Source: Nematostella vectensis (taxonomy: Eukaryota > Cnidaria > Anthozoa > Actiniaria > Edwardsiidae). From it: a stretch of DNA of 64,000 nucleotides. Made by a program: the position numbers and the translations under genes. The notes beneath the pieces are model-generated. The model saw nothing but the letters and a program-made list of their open reading frames with translations, did no database searches and was not told the DNA's origin. The stretch is taken from contig NC_064036.1 of assembly GCF_932526225.1 (NCBI RefSeq), forward strand, positions 19,242,953 to 19,306,952, given 5' to 3'. Positions within the stretch are counted from its first letter, which is position 1, and every line of letters starts with the position of its first letter. Positions 11,362-22,388 of this stretch are shown here, one piece after another.

Positions 11362-14300
11362 CTACCGGCTTTCAGTGTCACGACACAACAAACAGTGGCA
11401 TATACGTGTGTGATGTTGGGTCACGCGGTGCTTGTGTGACGGTTGAGCTCGCCGCCACCAATATATCTAGTGGTGCGCAAAGGACTGTCACACAACGTCT
11501 TTGTATAGCGGACCATTCATGCAACGTCACGCGAATTTGTGACGGCATCTCCTTTTCGATGCAACAGTGGAACATATCACGGTGTCACGCAAAATGCTGC
11601 AACACAAGCCTATGTAACGCACCGCAACCCACCAGTACGGTCAGTAGTACCACAACTGAAGTTGAGCAAAGAAGTCAACCGGAGGTTGCTGGGACCCATG
11701 TGGTAACGGCTCCACGCCCCCTCTGTTACAAGTGCCCGCCTGGGACTAGCGCCGAAACATGCACACAGCTGCCTAGCACTGTGCAATGCGAATCTAGTGA
11801 AAGCGTTTGTTTTAGTGTGATCGGTAAAGATAGAATCGGGGAGATCGGCTACCGAGGGTGCACAGACACGGAACATTGCGACGCCTCAAAACTTTGCAAC
11901 CAGGCCAGCAGGGATTTGTTCTTGAAGACTGGGGAGGGGCTACAAGACTGCAACGGCTACTGCTGCACGGGAGAGATGTGTAATCGTTTTAATCCGACGC
12001 GGCCCTACAATCGCGAGCAGGAGACTGGGTCAACAGAGAGGGATATCAAGGTGGTGCGCCGTGAGACGCCAGCGAGTAGCAACCCACCAATCAACTGCTA
12101 CCGGTGCGTGCCTGATAACCTGGGAAGCCTGTGCAAGAGGGAGGCTAGGGCGAGCAGGTGTCCGCTCGACAGAAGTAGGACGGGGTATGACGGGTGCTTC
12201 AGTATGACAGGGGTCATAACTAATTCGTCGACAGGCATGGTAAGATCCTTTGGGCCAAGGGAGAGAGAGTAGCTAGGGGCTAGGGAGTCGGAGTAGCTAG
12301 GGGCTAGGGAGTGAGAGTAGCTAGGGGCTAGGGAGTGGGAGTAGCTAGGGGCTAGGGAGTGGGAGTAGCTAGGGGCTAGGGAGTGGGAGTAGCTAGGGGC
12401 TAGGGAGTGAAAGTAGCTAGGGGCTAGGGAGTGGGAGTAGCTAGGGGCTAGGGAGTGGGAGTAGCTAGGGGCTAGGGAGTGGGAGTAGCTAGGGGCTAGG
12501 GAGTGGGAGTAGCTAGAGGCTAGGGAGTGGGAGTAGCCAGGGACTAGGGAGTGGGAGTAGCTAGGGGCTAGGGAAGTGGGAGTAGCTAGGGGCTAGGGAG
12601 TGGGAGTAGCTAGGGGCTAGGGAGTGGGAGTAGCTAGAGGCTAGGGAGTGGGAGTAGCTAGGGGCTAGGGAGTGGGGGTAGCTAGGGACTAGGGAGTGGG
12701 AGTAGCTAGGGGCTAGGGAGTGGGAGTAGCTAGAGGCTAGGGAGTGGGAGTAGCCAGGGACTAGGGAGTGGGAGTAGCTAGGGGCTAGGGAAGTGGGAGT
12801 AGCTAGGGGCTAGGGAGTGGGAGTAGCTAGGGGCTAGGGAGTGGGAGTAGCTAGGGGCTAGGGAGTGGGAGTAGCTAGGGGCTAGGGAGTGGGAGTAGCT
12901 AGGGGCTAAGGAGTGAGAGTAGCTAGGGGCTAGGGAGTGGGGGTAGCTAGGGACTAGGGAGTGGGAGTAGCTAGGGGCTAGGGAGTGGGAGTAGCTAGGG
13001 ACTAGGGAGTGGGAGTAGCTAGGGGCTAGGGAGTGGGAGTAGCTAGGGGCTAGGGAGTGGGAGTAGCTAGGGGCTAGGGAGTGGGAGTAGCTAGGGGCTA
13101 GGGAGTGGGAGTAGCTAGGGGCTAGGGAGTGGGAGTAGCTAGGGGCTAGGGAGTGGTAGTAGCTAGGGACTAGAGAGTGGGAGTAGCTAGGGGCTAGGGA
13201 GTGGGAGTAGCTAGGGGCTAGGGAGTGGGAGTAGCTAGGGACTAGGGAGTGGGAGTAGCTAGGGGCTAGGGAGTGGGAGTAGCTAGGGGCTAGGGAGTGG
13301 GAGTAGCTAGGGGCTAGGGAGTGGGAGTAGCTAGGGAGTGGGAGTAGCTAGGGGCTAGGGAGTGGGAGTAGCTAGGGGCTAGGGAGTGGTAGTAGCTAGG
13401 GACTAGAGAGTGGGAGTAGCTAGGGGCTAGGGAGTGGGAGTAGCTAGGGGCTAGGGAGTGGGAGTAGCTAGGGGCTAGGGAGTGAGAGTAGCTAGGGGCT
13501 AGGGAGTGGGAGTAGCTAGGGGCTAGGGAGTGGGAGTAGCTAGGGACTAGGGAGTGGGAGTAGCTAGGGGCTAGGGAGTGGGAGTAGCTAGGGGCTAGGG
13601 AGTGGGAGTAGCTAGGGGCTAGGGAGTGGGAGTAGCTAGGGGCTAGGGAGTGGGAGTAGCTAGGGGCTAGGGAGTGGGAGTAGCTAGGGGCTAGGGAGTG
13701 GGGGTAGCTAGGGGCTAGGGAGTGGGAGCAGCTAGAGGCTAGGGAGTGGGAGTAGCTAGGGACTAGGGAGTGGGGGTAGCTAGGGGCTAGGGAGTGGGAG
13801 TAGCTAGGGGCTAGGGAGTGAAAGTAGCTAGGGACTAGGGAGTGGGAGTAGCTAGGGACTAGGGAGTGGGAGTAGCTAGGGACTAGGGAGTGGGGGTAGC
13901 TAGGGGCTAGGGAGTGGGAGTAGCTAGAGGCTAGGGAGTGGGAGTAGCTAAGGGCTAGGGAGTGGGAGTAGCTAGGGGCTAGGGAGAGAGAGTAGCTAGG
14001 GGCTAGGGAGTGGGAGTAGCTAGGGGCTAGGGAGTGGGAGTAGCTAGGGGCTAGGGAGTGGGAGTAGCTAGGGGCTAGGGAGTGGGATTACCTAGGGGCT
14101 AGGGAGTGGGAGTAGCTAGGGGCTAGGGAGTGGGAGTAGCTAGGGGCTAGGGAGTGGGAGTAGCTAGGGGCTAGGGAGTGGGAGTAGCTAGGGGCTAGGG
14201 AGTGGGAGTAGCTAGGGGCTAGGGAGTGGGAGTAGCTAGGGGCTAGGGAGTGGTAGTAGCTAGGAGCTAGGGAGGGGGAGTAGCTAGGGGCTAGGGAGTG

Positions 14301-15936
14301 GGGGTAGCTAGGGGCTAGGGAAGTGGGAGTAGCTAGGGGCTAGGGAGTGAGAATAGGTAGGGGCTAGGGAGTGAGAGTAGCTAGGGGCTAGGGAGAGAGA
14401 GTAGCTAGGGGCTAGGGAGTGGGAGTAGCTAGGGGCTAGGGAGTGGGAGTAGCTAGGGGCTAGGGAGTGGGAGTAGCTAGGGGCTAGGGAGTGGGAGTAC
14501 CTAGGGGCTAGGGAGTGGGAGTAGCTAGGGGCTAGGGAGTGGGAGTAGCTAGGGGCTAGGGAGTGGGAGTAGCTAGAGGCTAGGGAGTGGGAGTAGCTAG
14601 GGGCTAGGAAGTGGGAGTAGCTAGAGGCTAGGGAGTGGGAGTAGCTAGGGGCTAGGAAGTGGGAGTAGCTAGAGGCTAGGGAGTGGGAGTAGCTAGGGGC
14701 TAGGGAGTGAGAATAGGTAGGGGCTAGGGAGTGAGAGTAGCTAGGGGCTAGGGAGAGAGAGTAGCTAGGGGCTAGGGAGTGGGAGTAGCTAGGGGCTAGG
14801 GAGTGGGAGTAGCTAGGGGCTAGGGAGTGGGAGTAGCTAGGGGCTAGGGAGTGGGAGTAGCTAGGGACTAGGGAGTGAGAGTAGCTAGGGGCTAGGGAGT
14901 GGGAGTAGCTAGGGGCTAGGGAGTGGGAGTAGCTAGGGACTAGGGAGTGGGAGTAGCTAGGGGCTAGGGAGTGGGAGTAGCTAGGGGCTAGGGAGTGGGA
15001 GTAGCTAGGGGCTAGGGAGTGGGAGTAGCTAGGGGCTAGGGAGTGGGAGTAGCTAGGGACTAGGGAGTGGGAGTAGCTAGGGACTAGGGAGTGGGGGTAG
15101 CTAGGGGCTAGGGAGTGGGGAGTGGGGGTAGCTAGGGGCTAGGGAGTGGGAGTAGCTAGGGACTAGGGAGTGGGAGTAGCTAGGGACTAGGGAGTGGGAG
15201 TAGCTAGGGGCTAGGGAGTGGGAGTAGCTAGGGACTAGGGAGTGGGAGTAGCTAGGGACTAGGGAGTGGAAGTAGCTAGGGGCTAGGGAGTGGGAGTAGC
15301 TAGGGAGTGGGAGTAGCTAGGGAGTGGGAGTAGCTAGGGGCTAGGGAGTGGGAGTAGCTAGGGGCTAGGGAGTGGGAGTAGCTAGGGGCTAGGGAGTGGG
15401 AGTAGCTAGGGGCTAGGGAGTGGGAGTAGCTAGGGACTAGGGAGTGGGAGTAGCTAGGGGCTAGGGAGTGGGGGTAGCTAGGGACTAGGGAGTGGGAGTA
15501 GCTAGGGACTAGGGAGTGGGAGTAGCTAGGGACTAGGGAGTGGGAGTAGCTAGGGACTAGGGAGTGGGAGTAGCTAGGGGGAGAGAGAGAGCATCTAATA
15601 TCAATCTAGCCAAATTGGACACTTCCGTCTTAGATCCCATGAAATTTGCAGGTTAAAGATGAAGGAATCTGGAAGGACTGCTCCGTCGTGTCAGCAGACT
15701 GCAACGAAAACGGAACTAGATGTGACAGGCTGACCAGCGTTCTCAAGGACAGAGGACTCACTCTTAAGAACTGCTACGTGAACTGTTGCCAAGGTGACCT
15801 CTGCAATAATTTCGTACCCTCCCCGACACCGGAAGTCATGATGGCCCGTTCAGGGACCCGCCAATGCACTGTGGGATGCACCAGAGTGCTGCTTCCGGTT
15901 TTGTTAGTTGTCATGGTAACGAGCGGGTACAAGTAA
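11362..15936 (+). CDS. Triple Ly6/uPAR-domain GPI-anchored surface protein (5' signal exon not found)
   Basis: Two coding exons are supported: 11362-12239 (acceptor TTCTCTTCCAG, phase-1 entry) and 15652-15936 (acceptor AATTTGCAG, phase 0), joined across a 3412-bp intron with donor ATG|GTAAGA. The product has three cysteine-rich LU/three-finger domains, each starting FQC, CYKC or CYRC and ending in CCxxxxCN (CCNTSLCN, CCTGEMCN, CCQGDLCN). The intron splits domain three. A hydrophobic tail (LLPVLLVVMVTSGYK) after a Ser/Pro linker looks like a GPI-attachment signal, so the protein should sit on the outer plasma membrane. A phase-1 signal-peptide exon is expected upstream of 11362, but I could not locate it. 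Function unknown; the layout resembles uPAR-like multi-LU proteins. A second LU gene lies [12 protein letters not shown] downstream. Confidence 0.85.
12262..15578 (+). repeat. 24-bp G-rich minisatellite filling the Ly6-gene intron
   Basis: About 138 units of GGGAGTAGCTAGGGGCTAGG plus GAGT. It starts 22 bases after the donor and ends about 70 bases before the acceptor. Variants GGACTAG, AGAGGCTAG and GAATAGGTAG recur in blocks; a 15-unit (360-bp) higher-order copy is visible at about 14348 and 14708. The G-rich strand is the sense strand, so the pre-mRNA carries dense GGG tracts capable of G-quadruplexes. All three sense frames are closed by TAG in every unit. Confidence 0.97.
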
Positions 15937-16193
15937 AAGGGGTAAAGAAAATAACTCAAATCTAGGATGTCAGTGTAACGCGTGAGCATGTCACAACAGA
16001 CAAGAGACGGCCGGTGATGGATACGGGCATGAGAGAGGAGAGCTTGCCAAAAGGGATTATGGGAAGACGGCGCTGGACAAGATATTACGCAATATAAATA
16101 GAGCGTTTAAACATGGATGATCGTATTTGTACGGTCCGCATCGTTACCCTTAACAGTTTTTACCGCATAAGTAATTGTGTTGTGATTGGGTGT

Positions 16194-16199
16194 AATAAA
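16194..16199 (+). terminator. Candidate poly(A) signal of the triple-LU gene
   Basis: AATAAA, 258 bases after the stop codon at 15936, with no earlier canonical hexamer seen on this strand. Confidence 0.45.
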
Positions 16200-16421
16200 C
16201 CTAGCATGTTATCAATGTTAGTCATGTAGCACGCCGCATATCTTTCAAGTAAGACAGTACTTAGTATATTATTTAAAATGCGTAATTCAAATACATATAC
16301 GACCATCAATTACAGGGATTAAGTACTAAAAATATCGATAGAAAATCTTAGAAAATAAAACGGCCGAACATTTAGGTGGATTTTCAGCTTCCCTATGAGC
16401 CCGCGCACGCGCAGAGCCCCT

Positions 16422-16857
16422 TTAAAAGCGAAGCAACAAATTAAACAGCGATGTTGTCATAACGACCACCGCACTAAGTCCTATAGTCGACGCATGCGCA
16501 CTGTCAGCTCCAGAGCGTGCCCCTTTATTCGGTTGTCCTCCCACTACCGTCGGGGGTGGGGTAAGGTAGGTGGCGTTTTTCCCTTCAGGGCAGTGATCCG
16601 AGCCACAGCACCTGATGTCGCACCTGATGTACTTAGACTGACCCATCTGAATCCCAAAGTGATTTGCACAGCGGTTTTCGTGGCAGTCCATGCTCCGTGC
16701 GCATCCTAAGGAATATCCCGTGATCCTCTCCTTCATCATCTCCACGTAGACTTCAACAGTGGTGTTCTGACAGCGGTCGTAGCCCGGGCCACACTCTTCT
16801 GAGGTTTGCAGACGGCCGCAATCCTCCATAGATTTGTACGAGAAGCATTTTAGACAC
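16422..16857 (-). CDS. Ly6/uPAR-domain GPI-anchored protein, terminal exon
   Basis: The last exon of a minus-strand gene, opening with an acceptor (CAATCCTTAAG) and reading CLKCFSYKSMEDC, then the LU cysteine pattern closing in CCGSDHCPEGKN. A Ser/Thr/Pro linker and a hydrophobic end (STIGLSAVVVMTTSLFNLLL) act as a probable GPI signal. A single LU domain of about 85 residues fits Ly6/CD59-like surface proteins. Sequons NTT and NAT suggest glycosylation. The gene is convergent with the triple-LU gene, and the two stop codons are about 490 bases apart. The reading frame at the acceptor requires a phase-2 intron. Confidence 0.8.
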
Positions 16858-18085
16858 CTTAAGGATTGTGTTGTGGAAATGAGAATATAGAGTTAAAAAT
16901 ATTTTCAACGTCACGCCTCTGGAGGTGTGCCTCGAGCAAAAGTTAAGAAATTCATTGAGGATACCTTTTTTGCCCTACTTCGCTTTCAGCACCTTTTATT
17001 GTGGTTGAGCAGAGAAACCCCGTTAATATGGTCACTATCAAGGACACTGGTCTATAACGTAAACGAGGGGTCCTTTCTAAGTGAGTAATCCCTAGAGCAG
17101 AATTCGGTGATAAAAAAACACTCTCTTAAGTCGCTTGTCTAGCTGTAACTTTAGGAGAGGTTTTCCTTTTGCATTTTAAGCAGCGCAAGTCAACACGAAA
17201 ATGAATTAAACAAATAAACATTCCCTTTAGCTTATGCTTGGGATTTTTCAGAAAAAAATCATCGAATAGCTTGAGTCAGACTTGGAAGACAAAAGTCTAA
17301 GAAACTCGCTTTTGATAACAGATAAGGACTTGAAATGGAGATGCTATGACGAACTGAACATGTTTCGAAACAAGCACAGCGCGCCTCTTAAAGTGCGTCT
17401 AAAATACATCCGACAGATGTAATAAAGTCTGAGCAAATAGAGATCTAGCGACTGAAGACATATGGCCAATGAACAGCGCTACTCGCTTTTAAAATCACCG
17501 TTTTCGATCAAATACATACATTGTTATTGAATTGTAACTTATTCTAGAGTAATGAATAGATATGGTATCATTTGATGATGTTCTACTAAAAAGGTTCAGG
17601 TCTCCCGGTGAGTTTTTATGTAAACAGTTATTCATTAATTACAATGTAGCACGTTCCTGTTGCATAAAATGTCAGAATAAAAGTTTACAAAATGCTTTAG
17701 CGGTCCAAACAAGGGGTAGGCAACGGGTCTATATAAACGAAGTGAAACAAGAACACTTTGCCTAGCATAATTCCGATTTGAAACGAAACGATCGTCACAA
17801 CTTACTGACCAAATAAGGACTAGAATCGCACAGTTATTAACAGTTCTGGTTCGGTTGAGGCTCGACCTCGACCATAGTGCTCATTTACAGTAAACGTGGG
17901 TTCGGGCTTCTCAGTGAATCAAATTTTTTGTGCACAATAAACAACGTGCTAGAGTAGTATAAGTATTATCTGACGAACTTTTCTAGAGCGGCACGAAAAT
18001 CCACGCCGTTTTTAATCTAGGCCGATGCTCGTATTATATTCCATCTCACATTATATTCTATCGTGGTATAGTAATTTATTCTTAC

Positions 18086-18143
18086 CTTGGTGGAAAGTCA
18101 CCAGAATGCAAGCTAATGTTGCAAGTAACCCCATGAGATCCAT
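18086..18143 (-). CDS. Probable signal-peptide first exon of the minus-strand Ly6 gene
   Basis: ATG at 18143 opens MDLMGLLATLACILVTFHQ, a classic signal peptide, followed by a consensus donor CCAAG|GTAAGAAT at 18086/18085. The orientation and 1.2 kb distance fit the Ly6 exon at 16422-16857. This exon ends in phase 1 while that exon needs phase 2, and direct joining gives an early stop. An unseen intermediate exon, a different acceptor or a frame lesion must be involved. Confidence 0.55.
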
Positions 18144-21100
18144 CTTTGAGTATGAAATACCGTGGATACATTTATTGCTAATTAACAACCAAAGATACCG
18201 ATTATAGGCAATCTAAACGAAAATCTGCAGCAGACAGGAAAAAGACACGAGCACCTTTTCTACTAATATATCAGTCGCTGCGCTCTCGCCAACCAATAAA
18301 AGGACTTCCAGCCCTCACGATGAAGTTTTTTCTTTGATTTCCGATTGGTATCTGGGGACCAGAATCGCTTACGGAGGTAATAAGGCCGTATTGTGATACA
18401 TCAATACTCCATACCAGCGGCATTCGCCTTGTTTCCTAGCAACATCTCACAGCTACCCAATTACTCAAGGAGGAAGGAGTTTGAAATTCCGGGGGCACGA
18501 CGGGGGCAAAAAGGGGCGGCGGGGTTTGAGGGCCTGGAAATCCCGAACTGGTTTGAACGTTTTAGGAAGAACCGCTGTGTTAGACAAAAAGTTGTAAATG
18601 TAGCCTTTGTTTACGTTATTTCCAATCTGCAGCCCGATAGTCCGGCAGGCGCATTTTCACTCGTAGGTTTACTTAAACTCGAGAAAGAATTCGCCTCACG
18701 ACCGGATCACAAGCAAGTGTTCTGGCTTCAGAGTTTTTTTTATCGCGCAAAATAAAATAACTTGATTCATCAAACAGGCAAAGCATTTTATCAGCGACGC
18801 GAACATTGTCAGCAAGTAAACAATGCTTATCTGTGATTTGGCCTTTTTAACACCTAAAAAAGGCCCAATCAAAGCACAGCAGCTCCTAGCGTTATGGAAT
18901 TCAAAATTGTTACAAACTTTTCAAGCGGCTCTACGTGGGGCCTGACATCTGGAAGCGCCCGCAAAGTACGCTGTATCTTCAAGAAAGGAGTTCGAGGTTC
19001 TTTCATGTTTATTTTTCTTCAGGCGTTTGAGAGAGCTTACTAAAATAAAAATCCTACGTTATTAAAAAAATATCTAAGGGTATCAGAAAAAAAGTATTTC
19101 ACAATTATTAACTGACATTTGTGTCAACTTTGAGTATAGTATCGAGCTTGTTAAATTTTCCCGAGAGGTTTCTAAGGTTTCTGAATAATTAGCAGGCATG
19201 AAGACAAACTTATAAGCTTCTCTAAACCGTTTGCAGGATAGTATTCTCACCTATTGTGGTGTGAAAATATATGCCTACTTTCCAAGTAAGAAAAGTACCA
19301 TTGCATATACAGTATATGGAAATTTAAAGAAAGGCTGTCCTGACGAATAACTTTTCCTTTCCCCCTTATGTTGTAAACATGCTGTGTACAATAATAGAGC
19401 CTAGAATTTCGAACGGATGCTCAAAGGGGGATCTCTTCCGAAATTGCAACACCACAAGAAGAAAGAGAATCTAACCGAAAAAAAATCGCAAGCGACGGCA
19501 TATTTAGAGCATCTGTGCGAGATGTTGCTGCATAAAGCAAAATAAAGCATGACAATACTGAGAATTTATTTTTGCAATGATTCATTTTTTTATCAAAAAC
19601 TTTTATCAAACTCTTTTCAGAAAAAGTCCTATACGCGACCCAAAATGTACAAATTTATACAATCTTTTAAAGCATTTTTAATACACAGCAAAATATTGCA
19701 TTCGTCCACAACACTCACCAAAAGCAATAGTTATTTTAAGACCACATCGGGTATCAATATTAAGTGATTTAAAAAAAAATAATTAGCTCTTACGCTCACC
19801 GAAAATATCAGAGCAGCTTCTCTTTGATCAGCCGTTGGAAATCATTTCAATCATTTGGGAGTATTTTTCTCGAATAAAGGTCCCGTTAGCAAGACTCATT
19901 TAGTTTATCATTTGATCTCATTAAAACTTTTAGTTGTGACCAGAATGCAGTGTAAGGGCGAAATCTCAAAATAATCTTCTTCAATTGCCCACTTTCAAAT
20001 TTGAAAATCCTCAAGGAACCTTTGAGCTATAGGAAAAGGGCTTTCTATTACTTTGAATTACCTAGGTGACAAGCACCCAATTAAGATTCGGGAGCATGAA
20101 CAGATGCAGGTTTGCCTGAAAACAAGAGCGATGGTCACTGGCCTCACTGCTCGCAATTGAGCGCCCGCAATTGAACGTGCGCGAGGCGGCGTCCTCTTGC
20201 CGGCGTCGTGAATCTCAATTGCCCTAGAGCATGCGAGGCGGAGCGCTATAAGTAAAAAACTCTAGCCTGACAGTGTGGCGCACAGCGACCATGAACTGAG
20301 CCACCTTCCGCCGCCGAGATCTATAAGCAGAAATAGAATCTGAGATCGACACGCTCTTTCACCGCACCTGTCTGCAACAGATTCAGAGACAGTTTTATAT
20401 TAGTCACTGTTCATAATATATTTCATGCATTCTACATACATAAATTTTTCGCTATATACTTTTATATAATTGTAAATACCATCACGTAATTCAGTCTTAT
20501 GACTGCAAGGTGTTTTTATCAATAAATGGTCTATCTATCTTTGTGACTGCTGTTCTGGGTTCTCAACATAGAAACGCCCATGGGGCCAGCTTAATGATAT
20601 ATCAACCTTCCCGAACCTTTCAAAATTCACAAATGAATAAAATAAATTATATTGAATCAAGAATATAATCGAATTGAAAAAAAAAACCCGTTTCAAACTC
20701 CATTTCGGTGAACGTATTTTACCAGTCTTACCGATATACTAGACCTATTACCATAAGTTGACTATAAACTTTAATCATATGGAAAATTGCATTAGTCATT
20801 ATTTTCACATTTACAGGATTATGAGCTTTGTTCTCAGCGAAGAGCAAAAGTGCAATATTACATCAAGTCTCTATTATAGTTTCATTTTTTCAAGGATTCT
20901 CTTGGTAGCTTTTAACTCTGTTGGAGTTTTCCTGTCGGGAGGATTTACCCTTCAGTAGCTTTTAAGCCTGGCCATCGCTTCAGTTGTTTAAACGCAGAGA
21001 CTTCCTAGTAGCCAATAGGACCAAAACACAAACACAAATTACCCAGCAGGCGAAATGTTGATCGCTTTTAATACAATAAGCAGTGGCTTCTAAAAGCATA

Positions 21101-21376
21101 ACGTGTTTTAATCGAAAAACGCGAAAGTCCTCCTGCGAGTCAAGTACATAATGACGTCAATAAAACATAGCCCTCCGGTAACTGCACTTTAATAATCGGA
21201 CTTGAATATAAGGACCGTGTTTGACCGGAGTTCTCACTAGTCTAAAACACCGAGGCCAGGGGTAACAAAGCCTCCGCACATCAAAGCGCAGTGCAACAAC
21301 GCCCTTGCATTGAGTTCCTATTGAACATTCCTTAAAAGAAGACCACTTCAAGAAGGCAAGACAAAAACTGATTGCA
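18144..21376. other. No gene recognised
   Basis: About 3.2 kb without supported exons. Open frames at about 18393-18755, 19549-19767 and 20758-20958 have no domain and unremarkable composition. An AATAAATGGTCTATCTATC string at about 20521 resembles the 3' end of a non-LTR element but is isolated. The 3' part is the 5' flank of the GPCR at 21377. Confidence 0.5.
21152..21159. promoter_or_regulatory. Palindromic CRE-like site upstream of the GPCR
   Basis: TGACGTCA, the full CREB/ATF palindrome, lies 218 bases before the GPCR start codon. An 8-mer can occur by chance; position is the only support. Confidence 0.3.
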
Positions 21377-22372
21377 ATGTCTAATCGTAGCACTAACTCG
21401 TCAGAGCTTGATTTTAAGCCTTACTCTGTCGGCATAGTCGACGTTGCGTTCGCAGTTCCGTTTGCCGTGAACATGATATTCGGGGTAACTGGCAACGTAC
21501 TAGTGGTTCTTGTGGTTCGCCGGAATCGCGCCATGCACACCGTAACGAACTTTCTCCTGGTTAACCTCGCGCTCGGAGATATGCTTGTTCTCATTTGTAA
21601 TCCTCGATGGCACAGTTTCGTTGTTACCCCGGTTCATCCTCACGGGGCATTGGGAAATGCTCTTTGTGTGTTTTACACAGGGAACGCCATTGTTACTATT
21701 CCATGCGCGGCGACCATTTTCACTCTGGTAGTTTTAGCGGTTGAGAGATACAACGCGCTTGTGAATGCTTTGCGCCGTTGGAGGCTAACTCCCGAGACTT
21801 GCCCGTACGTATTGATAGCCATTTGGGTCCTCGCCCTCGCCATCAGTATCCCAGACTTTTTGTACAACTACTTCAGCGAGAAGTACAACAAGTGCCTGTA
21901 CCTACTGAGTCTAGAGCTTGCTACTGAACTGTCGTTTGAGATTATCGCAACCGTGACGACTGTAGGCTTTCTTCCTCTTACTATTATTTCATTCTGCTAT
22001 TTTCACATCCTCAAAGGCGTGTACGTAACGAATACGATTTTCTCTGAGCAAAGTGCTATTGATGATAATCTGGCAAAGAAAAAGCTCGCGAAGATGTGTC
22101 TTTCTGTTACCGCAGTGTTTTTCCTTTGCTACATCTCGTACGGGATATACTTTGTTTTTATTGCTGCGTCAAGTCGAGAGGTGCTGATAGCGAATCAATA
22201 CAAGTTTGAAGTTATTAAAAGGGCCCTTGAGTTTTGTTTTACGTTGTCCTCCAGTCTAAACCCGATGATCTACGCCTTTCAGAGCTCAAGCTATCGTGAA
22301 GGGTTTCGGAAAGTCGTGAAGTGGAAAAGGGAAATTGCCCCATTAAACGTTATAAGCCGCTTTCGATCCTAA
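21377..22372 (+). CDS. Neuropeptide-receptor-like class A GPCR, intronless
   Basis: A 331-residue plasma-membrane receptor in one exon. Landmarks: N-terminal sequons (NRS, NSS), GN at 39-40 in TM1, NLALGD at 63-68 in TM2 with the conserved Asp68, Cys97 before TM3 paired with Cys173 in loop 2, ERY at 123-125, Trp150 in TM4, CYIS at 251-254 in place of CWxP in TM6, and NPMIY at 295-299 in TM7, then a basic helix 8. The ERY box and general pattern resemble peptide receptors of the galanin/allatostatin/RFamide type; ligand and coupling cannot be read from sequence. Unlike the receptor at 3217-4266 it keeps the TM2 Asp and NPxxY. A 43-bp repeat array begins about 20-90 bases after the stop codon and may form part of the 3' UTR. 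Confidence 0.9.
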   Translation: MSNRSTNSSELDFKPYSVGIVDVAFAVPFAVNMIFGVTGNVLVVLVVRRNRAMHTVTNFLLVNLALGDMLVLICNPRWHSFVVTPVHPHGALGNALCVFYTGNAIVTIPCAATIFTLVVLAVERYNALVNALRRWRLTPETCPYVLIAIWVLALAISIPDFLYNYFSEKYNKCLYLLSLELATELSFEIIATVTTVGFLPLTIISFCYFHILKGVYVTNTIFSEQSAIDDNLAKKKLAKMCLSVTAVFFLCYISYGIYFVFIAASSREVLIANQYKFEVIKRALEFCFTLSSSLNPMIYAFQSSSYREGFRKVVKWKREIAPLNVISRFRS

Positions 22373-22388
22373 GAACCGCACTAACAGC

